Positions 55,304 through 64,000 of a stretch of DNA of 64,000 bases are shown in pieces; within the stretch, counting starts at the first letter, position 1; every line of letters begins with the position of its first letter. Under the pieces are notes generated by a model. That model worked only from the letters and a program-made list of their open reading frames with translations. It was not told the origin of the DNA and searched no databases. The stretch spans positions 5,804,279 through 5,868,278 of the forward strand of contig OZ020622.1 in NCBI GenBank assembly GCA_963971575.1, in the 5' to 3' direction. The position numbers and the translations under genes were made by a program. This stretch comes from Liopterus haemorrhoidalis. Taxonomy: Eukaryota; Arthropoda; Insecta; Coleoptera; Dytiscidae.

Positions 55304-58300
55304 GTAGGAACAATAGTATATTATTATACTAGTTTTATAAGACGATGTATTGTCACACGTGTTGTTTGGAGTACGACTAGCGAAGCGAGGAGTACCCCAA
55401 AGAAACATTAACAGATTACAATCAGCTGATGGTTCGGTACCCATCTCGATGATGTAGGTTCTGAAGTTTTACAATTGACTGAGCGTATTTCTGTGTTTTA
55501 CAATTAAATTTACTAAAAATTTAAGTCGCATATAATCAGATCAATTCTGTAACTCAGTTACTATGATCATAGTAACTAAATTTGTCACTATGAGCAAGGT
55601 CAGTTACTATCATAGTAACTTTGGGGTATTTCGTATTCCGTAAGACAAAAGTTACTACAATATTTAGTAAAATGTTACTATAAAAGTTCCTATCATAGTA
55701 ACTACCAAATGCTGGTGTTTATAAGTAATAACTTAGTTCTTATGAAGATAAAAATGGCAGACATTTGATTTTAAGTGTAATTTTTAGATATAATAGAAAA
55801 TGAAGAAGTTTAGCAAAGAAAATTATATAAATTAAATATATATAAAATATGTATGTATGAGTGTAGGTAAATGTTTATATTGCAGGAGATGAAATATATT
55901 AAAGATCAAAAAGTCTTTTCCAATTCCTTATTTTTAGAGTCTTTTTTTTAATTATTAAAAAAAAATAGTTTTTGTTTTTAAAAAAATTAACAATAAATTT
56001 ATTCAGGACGCAAAAATAGTTTCATGAGGGGGGAGGGTTATAAAATGAGACGTATGGAAGTAATGACAAAACAAGGAAAATGCATCGAAGTAATAAAAAA
56101 ATCCAGCTTCATGGGAGGTTCTAACCCCCAAATCCCACCCGCCTGCGCCACTGGTTCTATTGTCGAGAAATTGTCTTTGCATTGTTTTTTTTTTTTTTTA
56201 ATTTTTTCTTCACTCATTTTGTTTTTTTTAAATATATTTTATAAATGTATATATCATACTGTATATTATATATAGTCGGATTGCTGATAAGTGACGTTCG
56301 TTGCTACAAGTATCGATATTCAATACTATATGCTTTCTCTGTCTATATCATTATAATTATTTGCATACCCATAGTAACGTATAGTGACTCAAGTTGAAAA
56401 CGAACCTTCAAAATTATTTGAATATAAAACAAAGCATTAGAAAGAAACGGCATGATTCGTAGATATCTTTACTAATTAGAGCACGAAAATAAATTTACAG
56501 CAATACTCAAACAAACAAAATTATTAATTTTAAGGTTATAATTATAAATAAGGAAAAATTTATACTCATACGTAAATTTTGGAATATAATTTGTTGTTTA
56601 TTCCAGCAGATTTAAAATTAAAGTTTGTGAATTTAATAATTGGCCGCAAGCCATATTTTAATTAATATTTATTATCAGACACTGACAGTTAAGACAAATA
56701 ACAAAAAACATTTTTAAAATCGCTGAAAAATGGTAACTAGATTATTATATGAATGCACTACTTGATACATACATGTAACAGTCACCTATCAGCAATCCGA
56801 CTATACACGGTAACTATTATATTAACTTTTTACAGAATTGATCTGTATGGCTATATTTCACTCGGATGATTACAACCCACGCCCACGGCTTTATTATATG
56901 TTTATTAAATAAAATACTATTATTATTATATTTATTTTTTATTAATTTATTTTCCTAGGTGCTCCCAATGAACACAGGAGTTGAAGGTGGTGATACAGCT
57001 TGTAAAATGGCTCGTAAATGGGGTTACCAAGTAAAAGGAATCCCAACAAACGAAGCAAAAATCATATTCGCCAGTGAAAACTTTTGGGGACGTTCTTTAG
57101 CAGCAATTTCAGCTTCAACAGATCCTCTAAGCTTTGAAAACTACGGCCCTTTCATGCCAGGATTCAGCTGTGTCCCTTACAACGATCTACATGCTTTAGA
57201 AGAAGCTATTAAGGACAAGAATGTTTGCGCTTTTATGGTCGAACCAATTCAAGGTAAATTTAAATAATGATGAATAAAAAAATATTAAATACATAATTTT
57301 TAGGTGAAGCAGGAGTAGTAGTACCAGATGAAGGTTATCTTAAAGGTGTACGGGACCTTTGTACAAAACACAACGTATTATGGATCGCTGATGAAGTCCA
57401 AACAGGTCTAGGAAGAACTGGCAAACGTCTTTGCGTAGACTATGAGAATGTAAAACCCGATATTTTAATCTTAGGCAAAGCTTTATCCGCTGGATTATAT
57501 CCAGTCAGCGCGGTACTAGCTGATGATCCTGTAATGTTACAAATACAACCTGGAACCCATGGTTCAACCTTTGGAGGAAATCCTCTAGCTTGTAAGGTTG
57601 CTATAGAAGCACTTAAAGTGTTAGAAGAAGAAAAATTAGCGGAGAATTCTTTCAAAATGGGTGCTATCATGAGGAAAGAATTAGAATCGATGCAGGGAAA
57701 AATGATTTCATTAGTAAGAGGAAAAGGATTATTAAATGCAGTAATTATTAACAGTAGTAAGTAAAAAGATATTATATACATGCCCTTTTATGCGACGTTT
57801 TCCAAAACTTTAATTTGCTACTACAGTGATACATTGCTTTTGCGTCTTGTTTGGACGAAAATCAAAGTATGCTCTTTAGATTGTATTGGGTTGTTACATA
57901 AGTCTGTTCGTTTTTTACCAACCGTCAACATATATAAGGGAGGTATTGTGATCATACCGATTTTGACATTTCGAGATTTCGTTGGATCTCCACGAATTGA
58001 GGTCCCTACATAACGTTTTGACTATTTTTAGCATGATGTCTGTCGGTCTGCCTGTGTACACGTGCAGAGCAAATTCGACTGAAAGGATTATTAACAAATA
58101 CATTTAATTTATGAAACTTCATATTTAAAATATGAAAATATTAGTTATTTCTACTCTGCTGCTAGAATGTATTTTATACAATTACTTTATGATGGCGGTC
58201 GGTCCTGTGATGGCCACAGCTGATTTTTTTTCACCTTTTATTCAATAAAATATACATTCTAAAAAAAACTTTTATTATCAAATGTACTGTCCATTATTTT

Positions 58301-58972
58301 CTATCACTTTCGGACAAACGCTCAGGCAATTTCATAATGCCGTCTCTCCAGAAGGTTCAGTCTTTGCTCTCGAAATATATGTAGAGGTGAATTTTGATAT
58401 CGTCCAAAGATATTAAATTTTTTCCGTTAAGGGAATTTTGTAGAGGGTAGTCGGAGCATATGGTCCAGACATCGCACCATCCGACTACCATTTGTTCCGC
58501 TTTCTACAAAATTCCCTTAACGGAAAAAATTTCGCATCTTTGGACGATATCAAAATTCACCTGGACAGATTTTTCGAGAGCAAAGACGGAACCTTCTGGA
58601 GAGATGGCATTATGTAATTGCCTGAGCGTTTGTCCAAAGTAGAATGTATATTTTATTGAATAAAAGGTGAAAAAAAAAAACGAACTTATGTAACAACCCA
58701 ATAAATTAATTTAGCCCAGAATACCTAAAAAAAACTTAATCCTGGTTACAAACTAGAAACCATGGAGGTACAAGTAGATATTTTATTAATTCATTGCTTT
58801 TTTAGATATCGCAGTGGCCTGGGATGTATGTCTAAAACTCAAAGACAATGGCCTGTTGTCAAAACCAACTCACGATCATATTATAAGATTTTCTCCACCG
58901 CTAACGATTTCCGAATCGGAACTATATGAATCCATGGATATTATTCGTAAAACTGTTAAAAGTTTAGAATAA
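54935..58972 (+). CDS. Oat: Ornithine aminotransferase 1, whole coding span
   Basis: Mitochondrial PLP enzyme that moves the delta-amino group of ornithine to 2-oxoglutarate, giving glutamate semialdehyde and glutamate. The four coding exons are 54935-55303, 56959-57253, 57304-57756 and 58806-58972, encoding 427 residues (human OAT 439). The N-terminus ([20 protein letters not shown]) is basic and Ser-rich, like a mitochondrial presequence. By alignment to human OAT the PLP Lys is K280 ([12 protein letters not shown]), the ring-nitrogen Asp is D251 and Gln is Q254 (IADEVQTG). Tyr in [24 protein letters not shown] and IIRFSPPL are all present. A second gene copy follows about 1.8 kb downstream. 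Confidence 0.95.
55304..56272. other. Oat1 intron 1, first part, with palindrome cluster
   Basis: Contains a cluster of GTTACTAT...ATAGTAAC palindromes (55551-55712), including the perfect 20-mer at 55557-55576. Near 55370 is GTACGACTAGCGAAGCGAGG. Otherwise AT-rich. Confidence 0.45.
56273..56803. mobile_element. 531-bp TA-flanked MITE in Oat1 intron 1
   Basis: The ends TAGTCGGATTGCTGATAAG and CCTATCAGCAATCCGACTA are inverted and flanked by TA (56271-56272, 56804-56805). Non-coding, Tc1/mariner-type by its target site. Confidence 0.8.
56959..57253 (+). CDS. Oat: Oat1 exon 2
   Basis: Acceptor TTTTCCTAG, phase 0 to 1. It encodes [36 protein letters not shown] (PLP-stacking Phe and substrate Arg in the family) and FMVEPIQG. 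Confidence 0.94.
57304..57756 (+). CDS. Oat: Oat1 exon 3
   Basis: Follows a 50-bp intron. It encodes [58 protein letters not shown] and [20 protein letters not shown]. It carries the Asp, Gln and Lys that hold PLP. Ends in phase 1 before GTAAGT. Confidence 0.94.
57915..58235. repeat. Dispersed repeat with TCTG simple repeat, copy 2
   Basis: Matches 13170-13665 at AACATATATAAGGGAGGTAT, TTTTGACATTTCGAGATTTC, TGTACACGTGCAGAGCAAAT and GGCCACAGCTGATTTTTT, with an internal deletion. It lies within the mariner ends. Confidence 0.75.
58445..58617 (+). pseudogene. Mariner transposase C-terminal fragment, with inverted duplicate
   Basis: Reads [20 protein letters not shown] (the final Asp of the DD34D triad in the family motif [12 protein letters not shown]), then [20 protein letters not shown] and FWRDGIM before a stop. 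Typical of mariner C-termini. The upstream catalytic residues are absent. An inverted copy of the same part lies at 58290-58443. Confidence 0.8.
58806..58972 (+). CDS. Oat: Oat1 exon 4 and stop
   Basis: Acceptor TTTTTTAG, phase 1. It encodes [40 protein letters not shown] and [10 protein letters not shown], then TAA. The Arg in IIRFSPPL corresponds to the carboxylate-binding Arg of human OAT. AATAAA follows at 59010-59015 as the polyadenylation signal. Confidence 0.94.
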
Positions 58973-59009
58973 ATGTGATAAATATGTTTATTATAACATT
59001 ATTTTAACT

Positions 59010-59015
59010 AATAAA
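59010..59015 (+). terminator. Polyadenylation signal of Oat1
   Basis: AATAAA 38 nt after the stop codon, in the usual position. Confidence 0.55.
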
Positions 59016-59797
59016 TATGTACTTTTTAAATAATGTATCCATTTATTTAAAAAAATCCAAAATATTAATCTTAGCTCGAAAAAATTCTTGTGTGCAGATT
59101 GATCCTCTCCTTGAGAGAATTAAACTTGTTTTATGTTTGGAGGCTTTCATTTTATAGTGTATATGTGATACTATGCTCTATGTCACCTTACAAAAATGTG
59201 TGTAAGAAGATAGGAGCTGTTTGTCCTTGCTTCGGATTGGTTTAGAACGTCATCCCTATTACACTGTTAAAATATTGTTTTTAGTCCAACTGGATAGTTG
59301 TTCAGTGTCGTACATTCGAAATATATATTATTTATATTTTTTATTTTTTTTTTCGTATATTTTGTTATTATTTACATATTTAGACTTTTAATTATATTCT
59401 TGGCGTAGATTTTATGGAGAAAATTCTCCATGTAATTTGTTTTTACGCAGTTATATATTTTTTAGGTTATCTGACATATAAATATTTTTTGACACTTGAC
59501 AATTAACAGATCAAGATAGAGGACTAATGTGAAGTCAAAAGACAGCCCAGCTAATAGTGCCAAAGAAGAAGTTATTGATATAATTTTTAGACCTTCATAT
59601 ATACATATATTTTTAATTTTTATTTACAATAAATATTTAAATAAGAAACTTAAGCTCTGAAGATATATTGTTTTATTGCTTTATTTAAACTCTTTTAGCC
59701 AAATCTCTCTTTTTATATATAGTACATAATTTTTAAAAAATAATATTTTTTTAACTTTTTCAAATTTTCCATTAAACTGAATTTATGTCGTATAAAT
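59016..59797. other. Spacer between Oat1 and Oat2, no gene seen
   Basis: AT-rich, without recognised coding sequence. The word GAGAGAATTAAACTTGTTTT resembles the end of the LINE ORF at 11430, but it is too short to call. Confidence 0.3.
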
Positions 59798-60094
59798 CAG
59801 TGTTTCTCAACCAAAAATGCACCGCGGACCAGTATAATATATAATTTTCTAACGCGGACCACTAATAATAATTGTTGGTTCATTTTTTGCAAGAAACCCT
59901 ATATTTAATGTGCTAATAAATGTATTTATTTTATTTATAGAAAATCACAGAAAGTTTACAGAAAATAAACAAAATTTAAATTATTTATATAAAAATTTGC
60001 ATAAAAAATAACAAAAAAAAACTGCAAAAAACATATCTTTTAATTTTCGCGGACCACTAAAATTTTTCTGGGGACCACCTGTTGAGAAACACTG
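59798..60094. mobile_element. hAT-type MITE (CAGTGTTTCTCA family), perfect TSD
   Basis: The ends CAGTGTTTCTCAACC and GTTGAGAAACACTG are inverted. GTATAAAT is duplicated at 59790-59797 and 60095-60102. The inside aligns closely with 32260-32570. Confidence 0.92.
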
Positions 60095-60747
60095 GTATAA
60101 ATAACGTAATATTATCTGCCTTGTTTATTTCAATATCTTATTAACCTATTTATATTTTTAAAAAAATCATTTGCTAAACCAGTAACTACGCCCATACCCT
60201 AGTTGTAACTTATTTTAAATTTCCCACTATACTGTATTTGTCCAGTGTAAATTGTACACGGTTCGCAGCGCTATCTACTTTTTTTGAAATAGACCATAGT
60301 TCCGCTTAAACCAAAGAAACAGGCTTTATTTCAAAATCTAGTTCAGAACGAAGCTTCTTAGCTTAAGTAATTATAAAAGTAAATGAATTGTCAAGCGCTA
60401 ATAGCCGTACACCGTATATGTTGTGACCAAACGGTTTTTGGGCCGCAGCGAAAAAAAAAAAAAAAAAAAAAAACGATGGGCGTACTCACTGCATGTGTTC
60501 TATTTTATTTTATTATGGCCTAGTCACAGAGCCTTTTCGCCATTTTTAACAAATACATTTAATTACAATGTAATTTTATGTGTTCTATTCAATAAGGCTA
60601 AAAAACCACAACCGGAACTTTTTTTGGAAACTATTAGATCCTAATTACCGTAGAAACATTTATATTTAAATCAGAAACAATCAAAATTTGCCAAAATTGA
60701 CAGATGTAATTTTTTCACTTATCCAAATTTATCGTATCAGCCTCCAA
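60095..60747. other. Upstream region of Oat2
   Basis: Contains a 23-base A-run (60451-60473) and no recognised element. CGTATCAG at 60740 before the start codon mirrors the acceptor-like TGTTTCAG before Oat1, so an untranslated first exon may lie in this stretch. Confidence 0.35.
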
Positions 60748-61161
60748 ATGTATCATAAGAATTTCTTATACCTATTTGGCAAATCCAAATTGTCGATCCC
60801 ACTTAAAATATCAAGAAACGTCTCTAAACAACCAGAAATAGCTCCTGTATGTATGGGAAGATCTGACACCACAACTAAAGAAATTATTGATAAAACTCTA
60901 AAATATGGGGCCCATCATTATCAACCCATACCAGTCGCCCTTACTAAAGGTAAAGGAGTATATTATTGGGACGTGGAGGGGAAGAAATATTTTGACTTCC
61001 TCAGTGGTTACTCCGGTGCTAACCTGGGGCATAGCAATCCTAGATTAGTGGAAGTTATGAAACAACAAGTAGAAAAACTACATCATACTTCCAGAGCGTT
61101 TTATACAGATTCACTTGCTGAGTATTCAGAATTTATCACAAAATTCTTTGAATTTGATAAG
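60748..61161 (+). CDS. Oat: Oat2 exon 1 (coding)
   Basis: The start at 60748 is chosen because the acceptor-like CGTATCAG lies just before it, as in Oat1. An upstream in-frame Met (60688) would require reading through that site. It encodes [40 protein letters not shown] and [16 protein letters not shown]. Phase 0 at GTAGGA. Confidence 0.88.
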
Positions 61162-62905
61162 GTAGGAACAATAAAATTATTTTTTTAAAGTCGTTAAAGA
61201 CGGTTTTACACGGTTCAATTTATAGATCAATAAATTGAAAAAGATGACCTTCAATTTATTGGTGCGTAAATTGTTCAAATTTCATCAATTTGAAAAATTT
61301 ATCAAAAAAACTGATCAATTTACTTTGAAAATAGATCAAGTTGTATTTTTTTAATCAATTTTGTATGGAATTCTAGGTAAAAAAATTCTTTTATATTGTA
61401 ATCTGTTTAGTTGTAGCATAAAGAAGAAACGTATATATAGGTAATTTCTTTACTTTAAGCGGAATTTCGCAGTCCCTTGATTCGCAGCTCTTAAAATTTT
61501 ATTATTATATTTTTAATATCAAAAGGGGAGAAACAAAAAAATAAAAATATTCAAGCCCGGTGTTTCCACTTTCAGGTACACTTCTAGGTAACTATCTGAC
61601 AGATAAGGTTATCTGGAACTTCATCTGCTGAATGTCAATACCAATCAGTGAATTCAATACGTCAGTCTCATTATCCGTTAGATAACTATCCGATAGATAA
61701 ATTTATATTGAAAGACAGGATGACATTTATTCAGTACAAAAAGTATCACATAACCTTATCTGTCAGATAGTTACCTAGAAGTTTACCTCAAGGTGAAAAG
61801 ACTAGGCTTTAGACTAATTTTATATATTTTCGTAGGTGCTCCCAATGAACACAGGTGTTGAAGCTGGTGATACTTCTTGCAAATTAGCCCGTAAATGGGG
61901 GTATCAAGTAAAAGAAATCCCAACAAACAAAGCTAAAATCATATTCGCAAAAAATAACTTTTGGGGACGTTCTTTATCGGCAATTTCATCTTCTACAGAC
62001 CCACTAAGACATGAAAATTACGGTCCTTTAATGCCAGGATTCACCTGTATCCCTTACAATAATACACAGGCATTAGAAGTAGCACTTAGGGATAAAAATG
62101 TTTGCGCTTTTATGGTCGAACCAATTCAAGGTAAAATTTAAATTTAGAATAGAATAATACGAGGGCATATTGAAAACTAATGCCTCCATGGCCATAACTT
62201 TTATAATGGCGGGCCAGACCGTGTCAAAAGTGGTTTGCCATTTACCTTAAGTATCTGTACATAAGTCCTCCTAGCGGAGATTCTCAGTAACATCGCGTTT
62301 GCGCATGACAGTTCTAAACATGGCGGCCGGCATGGATGTGCGGTTAAAACAACGAGCTGTCATTGAATTTCATACTGCGGAGGGTGTAGCGCCCATTGAT
62401 AGCAATATAATTAAATAGGTGTGGAAAAACTTATTTAATTCATTATTTTTAGGTGAAGCAGGAGTTATAGTACCAGATTATGGTTATCTTAAATGTGTAA
62501 GGGAACTCTGTACCAGATTCAACGTATTATGGATCGCAAATGAAGTCCAAACAGGCATGGGAAGAACCGGAAAAAGACTTTGTGTAGATTATGAAAATGT
62601 AAAACCCGATATTTTAAACTTAGGAAAAAGTTTATCGGCTGGATTATATCCAGTTAGCGCGGTACTAGCCGATGATCCTATAATGTTACAAACATATCAC
62701 GGAACTCATAGTTCTACATTTGGAGGAAATCCATTGGGATGTACGATTGCTATAGAAACACTTAAAATATTAGAAGAAGAAAGATTAGCAGAGAATGCTT
62801 TTATAATGGGAGCTTACATGAGGAAGGAATTAGAAGCCATGAAAGGAAAAGTTATTTCAACTGTTAGAGGAAAAGGATTATTTAATGCTATCGTTATAAA
62901 TACTA
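60748..62905 (+). CDS. Oat: Ornithine aminotransferase 2, partial coding span (runs off right edge)
   Basis: Second copy of ornithine aminotransferase, in the same orientation and with the same exon phases as Oat1. Coding exons 60748-61161, 61836-62130 and 62453-62905. The last exon lies beyond the window. The N-terminus ([20 protein letters not shown]) is longer than in Oat1 and basic, consistent with mitochondrial targeting. The Schiff-base Lys is kept ([13 protein letters not shown]295), as are FWGR, VEPIQGEAG and Gln269. The PLP-ring Asp is replaced by Asn ([11 protein letters not shown]266, codon 62539-62541). All frames are intact, so it is not an obvious pseudogene. Activity may be reduced or altered. 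Confidence 0.92.
61162..61835. other. Oat2 intron 1
   Basis: Holds a Harbinger-type MITE (61557-61811) and, before it, ATCAATTT-rich inverted words near 61200-61360. Otherwise AT-rich. Confidence 0.45.
61557..61811. mobile_element. Harbinger-type MITE, second copy
   Basis: Inverted relative to 38291-38549, sharing AACTATCTGACAGATAAGGT and AATACGTCAGTCTCATTATC. The ends are more eroded (AGCCCGGTGTTTCCACTTTC) and the TSD is unclear. Confidence 0.7.
61836..62130 (+). CDS. Oat: Oat2 exon 2
   Basis: Same length (295) and phase as Oat1 exon 2. It encodes [38 protein letters not shown] and [14 protein letters not shown] is closer to the general OAT sequence than VEGGDT in Oat1. Confidence 0.94.
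62160..62418 (+). mobile_element. Mariner-like 5' fragment in Oat2 intron 2
   Basis: After TA, the sequence CGAGGGCATATTGAAAACTA looks like a mariner-type end. A short frame at 62320-62418 reads [20 protein letters not shown] and EGVAPID before a stop, like the N-terminal HTH of such transposases. No right end is found. It enlarges this intron to 322 bp, against 50 bp in Oat1. Confidence 0.65.
62453..62905 (+). CDS. Oat: Oat2 exon 3
   Basis: Same length (453) and phases as Oat1 exon 3. It encodes [58 protein letters not shown] and [20 protein letters not shown]. It differs from Oat1 at the PLP-ring Asp (Asn here) and in HSST for HGST. Donor GTAAGT. Confidence 0.94.
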
Positions 62906-63053
62906 GTAAGTAAAATACCTAAGGATGCCGCCTTTTTATATGTATATCAAAAACTGGAGGTACGAATACTTTTTTTTCTTAAAACCGCTTGAGTACCAAA
63001 ATACCAAGTATTTAAAGTAAATATTTATTAATAAGGTATTTTTCCTACAACTA

Positions 63054-63395
63054 GACTTCGTTCAACTTAACTTCATCACAGGCGTTTCTTAACTTTATCA
63101 ACAGTTAGTGTAACACATTTCAGTGGCGTCACTTACTTTAATTTGTTTTTGACCACGCGTATTGTACGATATTGTTTGTTTATTTCCGTTATTATTATTT
63201 ATTTCTCGTATCTTTCAAGGTATACCGTGTACTAAAATGAGTAAAAATGTATTTGAAATACATTATTTTGTTTATTTGGTATCCACAACAATTGTTTAAA
63301 ACCCTTATATACTTCTATGTGGTCAGCTGTTTTCTTGCGCAGAATTGATGACGTAATTTACGATACCCTGTGTTGAAGTTAAGTTGAACGAAGTC
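63054..63395. mobile_element. 342-bp TA-flanked MITE in Oat2 intron 3
   Basis: GACTTCGTTCAACTTAACTTC is mirrored by GAAGTTAAGTTGAACGAAGT (about 21 bp, only 20 quoted). TA lies on both sides (63052-63053, 63396-63397). Non-coding. Confidence 0.8.
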
Positions 63396-63845
63396 TACTA
63401 TGGAACTGTCTCATTTCGATACTGTTAGTTGACAGGAAATTAGCTTCATTTCGCATTTTTCCCTCATGCACGCCCCGTTGTGCGGGAAAGAATAAATTCG
63501 CAGCAATGCGCATGTGCAGTTACCGATAATTTTCATTCCCGTACTGGCTGCGCGCGCAGTAATGGCTGTTAACCATATCTATATTGTATTTTCTTGATTA
63601 TTTATTTATTGAAAAATGGTAATCGGAGGAAAAGGATAGTGAGCAACACGCGCAGAACACATATTCCGCGGCATTACGCGCTAGTTGCACAATATACTAT
63701 TTGGCTATTTGGGAATACATTTTTACTCATAAATTCATTTGTGTTTTCTCAGAACCTTTTTTCTGAGGACCTAAAAGGACTCAGGACATATTATAAAACC
63801 AAACCCAAAGAAAAAAAAATTTTGTGAAATTTTGTATTTTTCAAT
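63396..63845. other. Oat2 intron 3, no gene seen
   Basis: A locally CG-richer piece (about 63455-63570, with GCGCGCGCAG) stands out. No coding sequence is recognised. Confidence 0.35.
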
Positions 63846-63849
63846 TTTT

Positions 63850-64000
63850 TTTCTTTTTTGAGATTTAAAAAAATCGTATCTTCAGAACAATAAAATATAG
63901 GGACCTGCGGTTTGAATTTTTGAAATTTACATACTTTTTTCTACCTAAATAAAAAATAGGGCCCTTCTTTGTTAACACCTTTTTGATCCGTGTAATTTTG
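63850..64000. repeat. Single unit of the about 187-bp tandem family, cut by the window edge
   Basis: Contains AATATAGGGACCTGCGGTTT and GAATTTTTGAAATTT as in the array at 53745-54835. It lies in Oat2 intron 3. Confidence 0.65.

Larger units (their letters stand above)
57886..58701. mobile_element. Rearranged mariner element in Oat1 intron 3
   Basis: Ends TTGGGTTGTTACATAAGTCT and its mirror (ACTTATGTAACAACCCAA) have TA on both sides (57884-57885, 58702-58703). Inside, in order: a copy of the dispersed repeat seen at 13170 (57915-58235), an inverted copy of the transposase 3' part (about 58290-58443), and the same part in forward orientation (58450-58640). Confidence 0.8.

Noticed and set aside
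57440..57781. 113-codon minus-strand frame
   Set aside because: Shadow of Oat1 exon 3 on the opposite strand.

Overview
The window looks like a piece of an insect nuclear chromosome. It is strongly AT-rich, its genes have GT-AG introns and mitochondrial or cytosolic housekeeping functions, and most of the length is introns and intergenic DNA packed with DNA transposons, MITEs, SINEs and LINE remnants. The mix (many hAT and Tc1/mariner MITEs, PIF/Harbinger, foldback elements) fits a transposon-rich insect, and a beetle is my weak guess. I cannot name the species.

Left and centre (about 1-43,300): a hexokinase gene on the + strand. Two first coding exons about 12.6 kb apart (12267 and 24859) can both splice in phase to a shared exon 2 at 28155. 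Exons 2-8 run to a stop at 42808. Exon 5, which carries the catalytic Asn-Asp pair, exists as two adjacent, equally long, mutually frame-incompatible copies (36133-36232 and 36378-36477). An exon cut by the left edge (1-88) may be a third first exon of the same gene. The introns hold nested mobile elements, many with intact target-site duplications (TSDs).

Centre right (44,262-45,955): two intronless genes on the - strand, LTO1 followed by a METTL25B-type methyltransferase, only 8 nt apart and possibly on one dicistronic transcript. LTO1 works with YAE1 in loading ABCE1, while METTL25B-type proteins are poorly characterised.

Right (54,935-64,000): two tandem ornithine aminotransferase genes on the + strand with the same intron positions. 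The first is complete and has all the pyridoxal-phosphate (PLP) contact residues I could check. The second runs off the right edge and has Asn where the family has the Asp that binds the PLP ring nitrogen.

Between the genes there are tandem arrays (152-bp and about 187-bp units), two long foldback elements, three copies of a composite repeat with minus-strand tRNA-like blocks, two copies of a tRNA-Ser/Leu-derived SINE, and degraded transposon genes (Tc1, mariner, MADF, THAP, LINE). The host genes are functionally separate: hexokinase starts glycolysis, OAT links ornithine to glutamate and proline, and LTO1 supports ribosome-linked Fe-S assembly.
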